Origin: Archangiaceae bacterium
GTDB lineage: Bacteria; Myxococcota; Myxococcia; Myxococcales; Myxococcaceae
DNA length: 21,237 nt
Assembly (NCBI GenBank): GCA_023248915.1
Contig: JAHFDQ010000027.1
Span: 1 to 21,237 of the forward strand
Direction of reading: 5' to 3'
Under the pieces are notes generated by a model, which was not told the origin of the DNA, searched no databases, and saw only the letters and a list, made by a program, of their open reading frames with translations. Below are positions 14,974-21,237 of the stretch, piece by piece. Each line of letters begins with the position of its first letter. The stretch's first letter is position 1. Position numbers and translations under genes: made by a program.

Positions 14974-16229
14974 CGGGCCCCGTCCTCGACGAAACCGGCG
15001 AGGTCCACCCGCGCTCCGGCCGGGAAGGCCAGCGGCACCGGAGCCCCAATGGCGGCGCTCAGTACGAACGGTATGGAGAGCCTGCTGGGCAAGGTATGCA
15101 ACCCGCAGAGCCAGGCCTCGTCGCGCGAGACGGCTTGCACGAAATCGACTCCCAGGCCGAAGGGCGCCGGGGCAACCGCCGAGCCGGGAACGTGGAGCCC
15201 CTCTGCGCCGTCGGGGTTGAAAGCGAACGACGCCCCGGGCCAGGAGTGCGGCGCCAATGCCATCGACGGCCCGCGCGCGAGCGTCTCGCGACGCAAGGTC
15301 GCCAGGTCGAGCCGTTCGACTGCCCAGGTGCCCGTCCGCTCGTCGAGCTCGGTGTACAGGAGCGCCCCTCGAGCCGCGTCCACCGAGAAGTCGCGCGCGA
15401 AGGGCGGCATTGGCGAGGCCAGCGTCCGCACGGCTTCGGTGTTCGAATTCACCGCGACGAGCTCGGCCTGCTGGAAAGCCACCCGGTAGACGAACAGCTC
15501 GTCGCCCAGCGTGCCGGCCAGGAAGGCGAGGTAGCCGGAAGTGGCGTACACCGTTCGGCTGCGGCCCGTGGAAATGTCTACCTCGTCGACGTTCAACGCG
15601 TCCTCGCGCAGCCGGCCGGCCAGGGCTTCCTCGGGCGAAGGGTCTGCGCCGGCGCGGCCGCGCTGGACGTAGACGCGACCCGTGGCGGTGACGAGCGGCC
15701 GGCTGGAGACGTAGACGCGGTCGGCCAACAGAGTGGCCTCCTGTCCGGGCTCGAGGCGGAAGAGGGCCGAGGCCCAGGAAGGGTCGCGCGCCGAGACAAT
15801 CCCCGCGACCACCAGCACCGTCTTCGTTCCCGGCAGCGTCGTTCCCTTGACGGTAGCGTCGGGCGCGTGGCGGAAGCGGGCCATCGGCGAGGACAGCTCG
15901 GCGTCGCCTGGGCGCTGGAAGTACAGCTCGGTGACGTCGCCGCCGACGGGGGTGGCGAGCAGCGCTACCCGGGGGGCGGATGGCGCGTTGCGAAGCGTAG
16001 GCGAGGGGCGCCCTCGACTCCGCTCGGGCTGAACGGAGTTTGGCTCGGGCTGAATGGAAGCTCCGCTCGAGTTGAACAGAGCGGTTGCCAGGCCGCCCTC
16101 GACTCCGCTCGGGCTGACCTGCGCTCGGATCGGGCCGGACGGAACCGGCGAGCGAGCGCCCGCGAGCACGAGCACCGCCGCCGCCGCCACCAGGCCGGCT
16201 TGCAGGAGAGGACGCATGGGGCTCGACAT
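14970..16229 (-). CDS. Secreted beta-propeller-like (TolB/WD40-type) protein carrying repeat-encoded insert
   Basis: 419 residues from the ATG at 16229; ATG 16217 and TTG 16241 are also possible and no start has a clear Shine-Dalgarno. It has a signal peptide or anchor at about 5-26 (PLLQAGLVAAAAVLVLAGA). Residues ~38-78 are encoded by tandem short repeats and look non-native (SPSGVEGG, SIQPEPNSVQPERSRGR). The mature part has recurring blade-like segments (VALLATPVGGDVTELYFQRP, VVAGIVSARDPSWASALFRL, DELFVYRVAFQQAELVAV, GALLYTELDERTGTWAVERL) resembling TolB-type propellers; no catalytic motif is seen. Function is unknown, perhaps sensing or binding in the envelope. It overlaps the transglycosylase-like gene by four bases and follows the hydrolase by 55 bases, so an operon is likely. 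Confidence 0.75.
   Translation of the reverse strand: MSSPMRPLLQAGLVAAAAVLVLAGARSPVPSGPIRAQVSPSGVEGGLATALFNSSGASIQPEPNSVQPERSRGRPSPTLRNAPSAPRVALLATPVGGDVTELYFQRPGDAELSSPMARFRHAPDATVKGTTLPGTKTVLVVAGIVSARDPSWASALFRLEPGQEATLLADRVYVSSRPLVTATGRVYVQRGRAGADPSPEEALAGRLREDALNVDEVDISTGRSRTVYATSGYLAFLAGTLGDELFVYRVAFQQAELVAVNSNTEAVRTLASPMPPFARDFSVDAARGALLYTELDERTGTWAVERLDLATLRRETLARGPSMALAPHSWPGASFAFNPDGAEGLHVPGSAVAPAPFGLGVDFVQAVSRDEAWLCGLHTLPSRLSIPFVLSAAIGAPVPLAFPAGARVDLAGFVEDGAR
16013..16117. repeat. Cluster of four short repeat units inside a coding sequence
   Basis: Four units in the same orientation lie at 16013-16040 (complete), 16043-16060 (partial), 16061-16081 (diverged) and 16098-16117 (truncated). 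The shared core is CTCGACTCCGCTCGGGCTGA, continuing to AACGGAGTT in the complete copy. The same unit occurs in inverted pairs at 13775-13833. The array keeps the reading frame of the beta-propeller-like gene open and sits just after its signal peptide. Confidence 0.8.
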
Positions 16230-16284
16230 GGCGCGAGACAATGCAACGAGTCGCCGTTCGCGCGCCAGCCGTCGGCGTTCCCGG

Positions 16285-16908
16285 TTACTGTGCCAGAAGC
16301 CAGGTCACGGCTTCGGCGGCGGCCGCCGAGAAGGCTTCGAGGCGACCGGTGGCCAGGTGGTCGCAGTTTTCGACGACGAAGAGCCGCGTCGAAGCTCGCC
16401 GCGCTTCGGCCAGCGCTCGAACCGCGTCCAGCCCGCCGAATTCGTCGCGGTCTCCGTGCACCAGCGCCAGCGGCACCGCGAGAGAAGCGGTGAAAGCGAA
16501 GTCGTACAGGCTCACCGGCAACCCCACCGCCAGGGCCGAGCGCACCCTGGCCTCGCGCGCGGCGAGCTCGAGCGCCACCCGGCCTCCGAACGAGAAGCCC
16601 GCGGACACCAGCGGCACTCCGGGGTGCTCGCGCTCGAGGTGAGTGAGCGCCGCGGCGGCGTCCTCCACTTCGCCCCGGCCTTCGTCGTGGCTGCCGCTCG
16701 ACCTGCCGACGCCGCGGAAGTTGAAGCGCAGCGCCGAGCAGCCCGCGTCGCGGAAGGCCTCGGCCAGCCGATAGGTGACGTGGTTGTGCATCGTCCCGCC
16801 GTGCAGCGGGTGCGGGTGGCAGACCACCGCCGCGGCCTTCGGCTGTTCCGCTTTCCAGTAAAGCGCCTCGAGCCTGCCGGCCGGACCAGCCAGGTCGACG
16901 AAGGACAT
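16285..16908 (-). CDS. Alpha/beta hydrolase (dienelactone hydrolase-like small family)
   Basis: 207-residue cytoplasmic hydrolase. The N-terminal block VVCHPHPLHGGTMHNHV (29-44) is the oxyanion region typical of this small family. The nucleophile elbow is GFSFGG with Ser106, the acid is probably Asp153 or Asp155 in HGDRDE, and the base is His184 in CDHLATG. FNFRGVGRSSG (62-72) is the conserved loop. Substrate unknown; an esterase or thioesterase activity is likely. AGAAGG six bases upstream supports the ATG at 16908. It lies 25 bases after an unknown gene and 55 bases before the beta-propeller gene, inside a five-gene run on this strand. Confidence 0.9.
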   Translation of the reverse strand: MSFVDLAGPAGRLEALYWKAEQPKAAAVVCHPHPLHGGTMHNHVTYRLAEAFRDAGCSALRFNFRGVGRSSGSHDEGRGEVEDAAAALTHLEREHPGVPLVSAGFSFGGRVALELAAREARVRSALAVGLPVSLYDFAFTASLAVPLALVHGDRDEFGGLDAVRALAEARRASTRLFVVENCDHLATGRLEAFSAAAAEAVTWLLAQ

Positions 16909-16933
16909 GACGGGCCTTCTGCCGGGCGCCCGG

Positions 16934-17518
16934 CTAGGCGCGCAGCTTCTCGCGGAGCGCCTTCGCCCGCTGTTGCACGTCGGGGTCCATCGACGTCAGC
17001 TCGAGCGACTTCAGGCGCTGCTCGAGGCTCTTGGGTAGCTTCGCCTTCAGCTTGCCCTCGTCGTTCAAGGCCTCGAGCCGCGCCAGCGACTTGTCCACCA
17101 CCCGGTCGCGCGGGTGGTCGAGCAGCGAGTCGAGGAAGTACGGGTCTTCGGGCAGGTCGGGGTACTTCTCTAGGTACTCGGCGACGCCCTCGACCCAGGC
17201 CTTGCGGTCGGGCATCTCGCGCAGCTTCAGCATCGCTTCCTTCTGCGCCTTGCGCTTGCCCTCGGGGTCGAAGGCCTTCGCCAGCGCCTCGGGTAGCTCG
17301 CCGCCGGTGAAGAGCGAATCGGCGGCCTGCTTGTAGCGGGTATAGCTGGCGGAACGCTCGATGCGTTGCTGCTGCGGGTCGTCCTGCCGCGAGTGGCTCT
17401 TGGACTTGCCGCGCTGGGCGTCGATTTCCCGCCACGACTTGTTCCGCTTGCCCGAAAAGCCCCCGCCCTCATCCCCGTCTCGGTCTCGTGCCATGTCATT
17501 GCCCCAGAGGCTCGTCAT
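16934..17518 (-). CDS. Conserved-looking hydrophilic helical protein, function unknown
   Basis: 194 residues, no signal peptide and no membrane helix. The N-terminal third is charged and low complexity (ARDRDGDEGGGFSGKRNKSWREID...). The rest looks like repeated amphipathic helices (YLEKYPDLPEDPYFLDSLLDHPRDRVVDKSLARLEALNDEG...), suggestive of a HEAT/TPR-like helical scaffold. The helical part has a rare-turn pattern LPEDPYFLDSLLDHP that could be a useful family signature. The ATG at 17518 overlaps the TGA of the upstream gene (ATGA at 17515-17518), suggesting coupled translation; Met9 at 17494 is an alternative start. I do not recognise the family. Confidence 0.8.
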   Translation of the reverse strand: MTSLWGNDMARDRDGDEGGGFSGKRNKSWREIDAQRGKSKSHSRQDDPQQQRIERSASYTRYKQAADSLFTGGELPEALAKAFDPEGKRKAQKEAMLKLREMPDRKAWVEGVAEYLEKYPDLPEDPYFLDSLLDHPRDRVVDKSLARLEALNDEGKLKAKLPKSLEQRLKSLELTSMDPDVQQRAKALREKLRA

Positions 17519-17952
17519 CTTCGCCGGCGGCTCGCCCAGAGCTCGGCCAGGCCCTCGTCTACCGCGCCGCGCACCGCTTCGGATTCCGCTGACTCCGCCT
17601 CGGACAGTGCGCGTTCCGAGAACAGAGCGAGTGCTTCGGGCACTTCGGGCGCTGCGTCCTTCAATCCCGGAGGCCAGCCCAGCTCGACCATCGCGAACAG
17701 CTCGAAGAGCGTTTGCCGGGCGCAGGTGTAACCATCGTCGGTCAGGCCCCTGGCGTCAAGCCGGCCCAGGAGGGCGTCCTGTCGATTCTCGAACGAATGC
17801 TCGAGCCGCTGGCGTTCGCGCGGGTCGAGGGCCGCCAGGTACTTTGACGCCCGGTCGACGAAGGCGTCGCCAGGCCCTGCGCGCCCGAACGTGCCCGGCT
17901 TCGCAGCGGGCGGCGGCTTGGGTGTCCGCGCCCAGTTTCTCGAGCTGCCCAT
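17515..17952 (-). CDS. Small cytoplasmic protein, function unknown
   Basis: 145 residues. A Pro/Ala-rich N-terminus (RTPKPPPAAKPG) is followed by predicted helices, with an Arg- and Glu-rich segment (FVDRASKYLAALDPRERQRLEHSFENRQDALL) and an acidic C-terminal helix ending SRRRR. There are no signal peptide, membrane segment or recognised motifs. It overlaps the next gene by four bases and appears to be the first gene of the five-gene run ending at 13783. No Shine-Dalgarno is visible, but a TATGTT element sits six bases before the ATG, which fits a leaderless transcript. The two coupled unknown genes probably act together. Confidence 0.75.
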   Translation of the reverse strand: MGSSRNWARTPKPPPAAKPGTFGRAGPGDAFVDRASKYLAALDPRERQRLEHSFENRQDALLGRLDARGLTDDGYTCARQTLFELFAMVELGWPPGLKDAAPEVPEALALFSERALSEAESAESEAVRGAVDEGLAELWASRRRR

Positions 17953-17958
17953 GCGGCG

Positions 17959-17964
17959 AACATA
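17959..17964 (-). promoter_or_regulatory. Candidate -10 box of a leaderless promoter
   Basis: TATGTT on the minus strand lies six bases before the ATG at 17952, where no Shine-Dalgarno is seen. It is the likely promoter of the five-gene run that follows. Confidence 0.45.
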
Positions 17965-17982
17965 CCGCCGTCGGGCCGAACG

Positions 17983-18246
17983 TCAGTTGCGGTCGCGCTC
18001 GGGCAGCCGGTCGCCCCGCGGGTTGCTGCGCCACTCGAGGTCGGCGGGGACGGCGCCTCCGCCCATATTCACCGAGCCAATCCAGTCGTTGTCCGGAAAC
18101 CGGGGGTCATGGTGGTCGCCCGCCAGGTCCGGTTCGCGGGTGACCCGTTCGCGGTCGCCCAGAACGGCAAGGTGGATTTCCGGGGCCGGTACTTCGTCTC
18201 GGCTGCCGTTGCGGTCGAAATCAGTGTCTGGGAAGGCGTAGGACAT
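17983..18246 (-). CDS. Small hydrophilic protein, function unknown
   Basis: 87 residues starting MSYAFPDTDFDRNGSRDE and rich in Asp, Arg and Pro, with no signal peptide, membrane segment or recognised domain. DTDFDRNGSRDE resembles a calcium-binding EF-hand loop in spacing of acidic residues, but a single loop without flanking helices is not convincing. GGAGAA four bases before the ATG supports translation. It lies 30 bases upstream of the unknown gene at 17952 on the same strand. It could be a chance open frame, but the start signal and residue use favour a real gene. Confidence 0.55.
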   Translation of the reverse strand: MSYAFPDTDFDRNGSRDEVPAPEIHLAVLGDRERVTREPDLAGDHHDPRFPDNDWIGSVNMGGGAVPADLEWRSNPRGDRLPERDRN

Positions 18247-18395
18247 GGCGTTCTCCGGGAAAGTGAGATGCGCGAGGTCAATGTGCGTTGCGCGGGTTGT
18301 CGCGGCTCATGCCCTTTCCAGCGCGGGTGGAAGTCTCCAGCCCAGGAGTGGAGGCGAGCTCGGACGGCGAGCGAGCAGGCGAGTTCGCCGGCAGC

Positions 18396-18408
18396 GCCGC
18401 GGAGCGGC
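18396..18408 (-). terminator. Short GC hairpin directly after the kinase stop codon
   Basis: GCCGC/GCGGC (18396-18400 and 18404-18408) forms a 5-base stem with a 3-base loop immediately downstream of the kinase stop. There is no T-run, so terminator function is uncertain. Confidence 0.25.
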
Positions 18409-20193
18409 CTAGAGACCGACCTCGGGCCAGGCGGAGCGGCAGGCCGTTTTGGCTGCTCGCACCACCCCTTCGCCCATTGCCTCGAGGCGGTTCAACTGAG
18501 CATTCACCGCGTTGAGGTCGCGCCGGTGGCAGGCGGAGAGCAGCAGGTTTTCGCTCAGCTTCCGTCGGCCGGCGGCCGTGACGATGACCGCTTGGCGCCC
18601 GCGCATCGACTCGTAGAGCTCGTCCCACTTCTTGCTTCGGAAGAGAGAGTCGAGGTGCTCGAGCGCTGCAGCCTCTTCCGCCGAGGGCGCTTCGAGGGCT
18701 GGAGCCTTCGGCTTCGGCCCAGGCGGCGGGAGGACAGGTCGGACCTCGGCCAGCGCAGGTCCGGAATCCACGTCGGCCGACGGCCCGGGCGCCTCGGCGA
18801 AGCCCACCTTGACGACTCCGGCATCCGCTTCCTCTTTCGGCGCGTCGGGCCTGGTGGACACATGAATCGAGAGGTCGAGGCCGTGCTTGGCAGGCTCTTT
18901 GTCGTCCGCGTCCGAGTGGCGGGTCCTCAGCCATGAACGTCCCACCCAGACCGCGAAGAGCACTATCAACGCGGCGCGCAACAGAGGCCGGCGCCTTCTC
19001 GCGCGCCGGTGTTCGGGAGTCGTTGGGCCTTCCGAGGCCACCGCCGGACTCGGGTCTGGCGGCAGCGCGCGTCGGGCGACGGACGACTCGGGTTCCCGCG
19101 CCACGCTCGCTGCCGAAAGCGGAGGAGTCTCGGGTTGCCGCTCGGGCGCTTCGGGCGGGGTCGGTTTCGGAGCGGTCGGCGCGCCGGACGCGGGCGCGGC
19201 CTCGGCGGGCTTCGCCACCCGGCCCGTCGAGGGCGTCACCGTCGCGCCTTCGGCGAGCGACTGGCTGACCGCGACCTCGGGCGAGTAGATGCCGCCCGCG
19301 GAGTCGCGCACCGAGCCTTGCTGCTGAGGGCCCAGCGTCTGTCCCGTCACCTCATGCACGAAGCAGGCGATATCGGGGGTGCGCTTCTCGCGGTCCTTCA
19401 GGAGGGAGTGCTCGATGCCGCGCGCCACGTCAGGAGGCACCCCGGGCGCCGCTTCCGCCAGGGGCACGTGCGCCTCGTAGGCGATGCGGAACACTACCTT
19501 GGCGATGTTCTCGGCCGCGAACGGGGCCTTGCCGGAGAGCAGCTCGTAGCAGATGGACCCGAGCGAGAAGAGGTCGCTCTGGGGGGTGACTTCCCGGTTG
19601 TGGCCGAGCGCCTGCTCGGGCGACATGTACAGCGGGGTGCCGATGAGGACCGAGTCCGTCGTCTGCACCGTGGACGAGTCGGACAGCTTGGAGATGCCGA
19701 AGTCCAGCACCTTCACCTGGTCGCCGAGGGCCGTCGGCACCAGGAAGATGTTGTCGGGCTTCAGGTCCCGGTGGACGACGCCTGCCGAGTGCGCCGCCAA
19801 CAGCGCGCTGCCCACCTGCCGGACGATGGACCGCAGCTCGTCCACGGGGACCGGCCCGCGCCTAAGGCGGCTCGCCAGCGATTCGCCTTTGAGAAGCTCC
19901 ATGACGACGAACGGCTCGCCGGTCGGCAGCGAGTTGAAGTCGAGCACCTGGACGATGTTGGGGTGCTCGAGCCGCGCGGCGATCTCCGCTTCTCGGCGGA
20001 AGCGCGCGAGCACGTCAGCGCTCGGTGGCTGCCCGCTGGTGTGCAGCACCTTCAAGGCGACCGACTTGCCCGCGAGCCGGCGGTGCTTGGCCCGCCAGAC
20101 TTCGCCCATGCCGCCTCTGCCGAGCAGGCGTTCCACCTCGTAGGTGTCGGCCACCACCAGCCCCGTCGAGAGCACCGAAGGAGTGTTCGCCAT
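18409..20193 (-). CDS. Transmembrane Hanks-type Ser/Thr protein kinase
   Basis: 594 residues. The kinase domain spans about 17-285 with all key elements: glycine loop GRGGMGEVW (25-33), catalytic K48 (VALKV), HRDLKPDN (141-148, D143), DFG at 164-166, activation segment GTPLYMSPEQ (185-194) and QSDLFSLG (205-212). A Pro/Ala-rich linker (about 290-400) leads to one membrane helix (about 405-418, LLRAALIVLFAVWVG) preceded by an Arg cluster. The C-terminal ~175 residues would be periplasmic and contain a helical, possibly sensor, module (AEEAAALEHLDSLFRSKKWDELYESM). This is the PknB-like layout common in myxobacteria. The ATG at 20193 was chosen because upstream residues run through a promoter palindrome. 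It is divergent from the secreted protein gene, 28 bases away, so co-regulation is likely. Confidence 0.95.
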   Translation of the reverse strand: MANTPSVLSTGLVVADTYEVERLLGRGGMGEVWRAKHRRLAGKSVALKVLHTSGQPPSADVLARFRREAEIAARLEHPNIVQVLDFNSLPTGEPFVVMELLKGESLASRLRRGPVPVDELRSIVRQVGSALLAAHSAGVVHRDLKPDNIFLVPTALGDQVKVLDFGISKLSDSSTVQTTDSVLIGTPLYMSPEQALGHNREVTPQSDLFSLGSICYELLSGKAPFAAENIAKVVFRIAYEAHVPLAEAAPGVPPDVARGIEHSLLKDREKRTPDIACFVHEVTGQTLGPQQQGSVRDSAGGIYSPEVAVSQSLAEGATVTPSTGRVAKPAEAAPASGAPTAPKPTPPEAPERQPETPPLSAASVAREPESSVARRALPPDPSPAVASEGPTTPEHRRARRRRPLLRAALIVLFAVWVGRSWLRTRHSDADDKEPAKHGLDLSIHVSTRPDAPKEEADAGVVKVGFAEAPGPSADVDSGPALAEVRPVLPPPGPKPKAPALEAPSAEEAAALEHLDSLFRSKKWDELYESMRGRQAVIVTAAGRRKLSENLLLSACHRRDLNAVNAQLNRLEAMGEGVVRAAKTACRSAWPEVGL

Positions 20194-20200
20194 TCGGCCG

Positions 20201-20214
20201 GGGACTATAGTCCC
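20201..20214. promoter_or_regulatory. Perfect palindrome with overlapping divergent -10 boxes
   Basis: GGGACTATAGTCCC is a perfect 14-base palindrome. It contains TATAGT on both strands (20206-20211 plus, 20209-20204 minus), each exactly ten bases from the ATG of its gene (20222 and 20193). The whole spacer is only 28 bases. It is probably a shared promoter, and possibly an operator, giving nearly leaderless transcripts. Confidence 0.55.
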
Positions 20215-20221
20215 GCGGACT

Positions 20222-21022
20222 ATGACCACCATGCTCCTGCTGGCGCTCGCGCTCGCCCAGGCACCCGAGAAGCTGGACCTGTCCGCCGAGAAGGCGGACC
20301 TCCGGGTACTGACGGACGGCGCCCACCACTACGTCGTGTACAACCCGAACAAGGGCTACTCGTCCGACTTCTTCTACGGCGACGGCAAGACGCTGGCGAA
20401 GCTGAGGGTGAAAGGGGGTGGCCAGGAAGGCGACCGCCGCTTCGACGTCACCCTTTGGGACCCGAGGGTGATTCCGACGTCCGGCGCGAGCGCGGGAATC
20501 TCGATGCGCGACTCGGGCAAGGCGTACGAGATTCAGTGCGGCAAACGGATGACGAAGCTCGAGGTCGTCGGCGCGGACGACGCGAGCAAGCTTCTCGGCG
20601 GCGCGACCTTTCTTTCGATGATGTGGACGCGCTTGCCCGAGCGGCTCCTGCGCGACGAGCGGGGCTCGTACTACTTCGTCGACCGGTTCCGGGCCGACGA
20701 CCCGCTCGATCGCCGCGACTTCCGGCTGTTCATCGGGATGAAGGGCAAGATGCAACTTCAGTCGCTGAAGGACGTGGTGGACGACTCGCAGGGGATGATC
20801 TTCTCCACGAGAAACGGAGACCTGCGCCTGGTGGCGAACCGCGCCGAAAGGGGTTCCGCAGAGGCGGAGAAGACCGTGCGCATGAAGTGGGTCGCGGGTC
20901 GGACCGAGCTGCCGCTCATCGAGGTCACCCTCGACGACTACCGCAACTCGCGCATGGTCTACACGGAGCTCGGGCCGTACGACGGGCAGAGGCTCGGCAC
21001 GCCGTGTGACGACTTGATGTGA
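20222..21022 (+). CDS. Secreted protein of unknown function
   Basis: 266 residues beginning MTTMLLLALALAQAPEKL, a short signal peptide with likely cleavage after AQA. The mature protein is mixed charged and aromatic (DGAHHYVVYNPNKGYSSDFFYGDGKTLAKL; WTRLPERLLRDERGSYYFVDRF; DPLDRRDFRLFIGMKGKMQLQSL) and looks like a single beta-rich globular domain. There is one Cys early (IQCGK) and one near the end (TPCDDLM). I do not recognise the family. The ATG at 20222 follows the shared palindromic promoter with no Shine-Dalgarno. Divergence from a transmembrane kinase over 28 bases suggests a regulatory or functional link, which is inference only. Confidence 0.85.
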   Translation: MTTMLLLALALAQAPEKLDLSAEKADLRVLTDGAHHYVVYNPNKGYSSDFFYGDGKTLAKLRVKGGGQEGDRRFDVTLWDPRVIPTSGASAGISMRDSGKAYEIQCGKRMTKLEVVGADDASKLLGGATFLSMMWTRLPERLLRDERGSYYFVDRFRADDPLDRRDFRLFIGMKGKMQLQSLKDVVDDSQGMIFSTRNGDLRLVANRAERGSAEAEKTVRMKWVAGRTELPLIEVTLDDYRNSRMVYTELGPYDGQRLGTPCDDLM

Positions 21023-21026
21023 CGGG

Positions 21027-21039
21027 GGCCGGGTCGGCC
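21027..21039 (+). terminator. GC hairpin after the secreted protein gene
   Basis: GGCCG/CGGCC (21027-21031 and 21035-21039) with a GGT loop lies five bases past the stop at 21022, followed shortly by CTTTC. It is a weak intrinsic terminator candidate. Confidence 0.35.
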
Positions 21040-21069
21040 GCAGCTTTCGCATTGCTGGCTGACTCTGGT

Positions 21070-21075
21070 AGGAGG
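21070..21075 (+). promoter_or_regulatory. Ribosome binding site of the last gene
   Basis: A consensus AGGAGG sits five bases before the ATG at 21081, supporting this start for the gene running off the window. Confidence 0.75.
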
Positions 21076-21080
21076 GGCGC

Positions 21081-21237
21081 ATGAAAAACCTCCGGTGGCT
21101 CCTCACGGGCTTCGTTTTCGGTCTGTTCATCGCCTCCGCGCCGTCGTGCGGCCAGATGAAGAAGTGTGACGCGACGACCTGTGGCACCGGGTGCTGCGAC
21201 GCCAAGGGCGTCTGCCAGCTCGGCGTGACGCAGCAGG
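21081..21237 (+). CDS. Cys-rich predicted lipoprotein, 3' end outside window
   Basis: The visible 52 residues begin MKNLRWLLTGFVFGLFIASAPSCGQ, a lipoprotein signal with the lipidation Cys in APSC. A Cys-dense stretch follows: CDATTCGTGCCDAKGVCQ, five Cys within 18 residues. This pattern occurs in small disulfide-rich modules of myxobacterial surface proteins. The rest of the protein, and therefore its function, cannot be seen. The strong ribosome binding site makes the start secure. Confidence 0.8.
   Translation, partial: MKNLRWLLTGFVFGLFIASAPSCGQMKKCDATTCGTGCCDAKGVCQLGVTQQ

Noticed and set aside
16013..16117. CRISPR array interpretation of the short tandem repeats
   Set aside because: Units are directly adjacent or separated by only a few bases, diverged and truncated, without regular spacers or cas genes.
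18109..18936. 275-residue plus-strand open frame over the small gene and the kinase 3' end
   Set aside because: No ribosome binding site and no recognisable domain, and it conflicts with the kinase's C-terminal region and the better supported small gene at 17983-18246.
19009..21009. 666-residue plus-strand open frame across the kinase and the secreted protein gene
   Set aside because: Shadow of the kinase gene on the other strand and of the secreted protein gene in another frame, with His/Arg-rich composition and no motifs.

Overview
The window is very GC-rich, gene-dense bacterial chromosome, most likely from a myxobacterium (Myxococcota). The reasons are a secreted protein ending in a MYXO-CTERM type sorting signal (GCGC, one membrane helix, RRR), Asp-Ala-Gly rich surface linkers, a membrane-anchored Hanks-type kinase, a bactofilin-like protein, many lipoproteins and near-total G/C in third codon positions. 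I see no tRNA, rRNA, CRISPR array, insertion sequence or phage gene. No stretch longer than about 170 bases lacks a gene.

Layout. 1-3126 (minus): a membrane pyrophosphatase followed by a truncated RNase Z gene. 3286-5622: an AarF/ABC1 kinase (plus), a 65-residue Ala/Pro/Lys-rich protein (minus) and a secreted cupredoxin-like protein (plus). 5632-6616 (minus): a VapBC toxin-antitoxin pair with 4-base overlaps running on into a small lipoprotein gene. 6677-10946: a ferritin-like diiron protein, divergent from a RapA-type SNF2 ATPase. 11044-12168: a secreted bactofilin-like repeat fused to membrane helices. 12301-13775 (plus): a small lipoprotein whose stop codon overlaps the GTG start of a radical SAM/SPASM enzyme. 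17952-13783 (minus): a compact run of two unknown proteins, an alpha/beta hydrolase, a secreted beta-propeller-like protein and a lytic-transglycosylase-like protein with the MYXO-CTERM signal. 18246-21237: an orphan small gene, a Ser/Thr kinase divergent from a secreted protein of unknown function, and the start of a Cys-rich lipoprotein.

The best candidate for an undescribed system is the lipoprotein/radical SAM pair. Translational coupling suggests that the enzyme modifies the lipoprotein, which would make it a cell-surface, ribosomally made and post-translationally modified peptide. It resembles in concept the rSAM/lipoprotein systems known from Bacteroidetes. Other signals worth attention are a short repeat family inserted in frame into coding sequences, a perfectly symmetric palindrome holding overlapping -10 boxes between the kinase and its divergent neighbour, and several genes that look leaderless.
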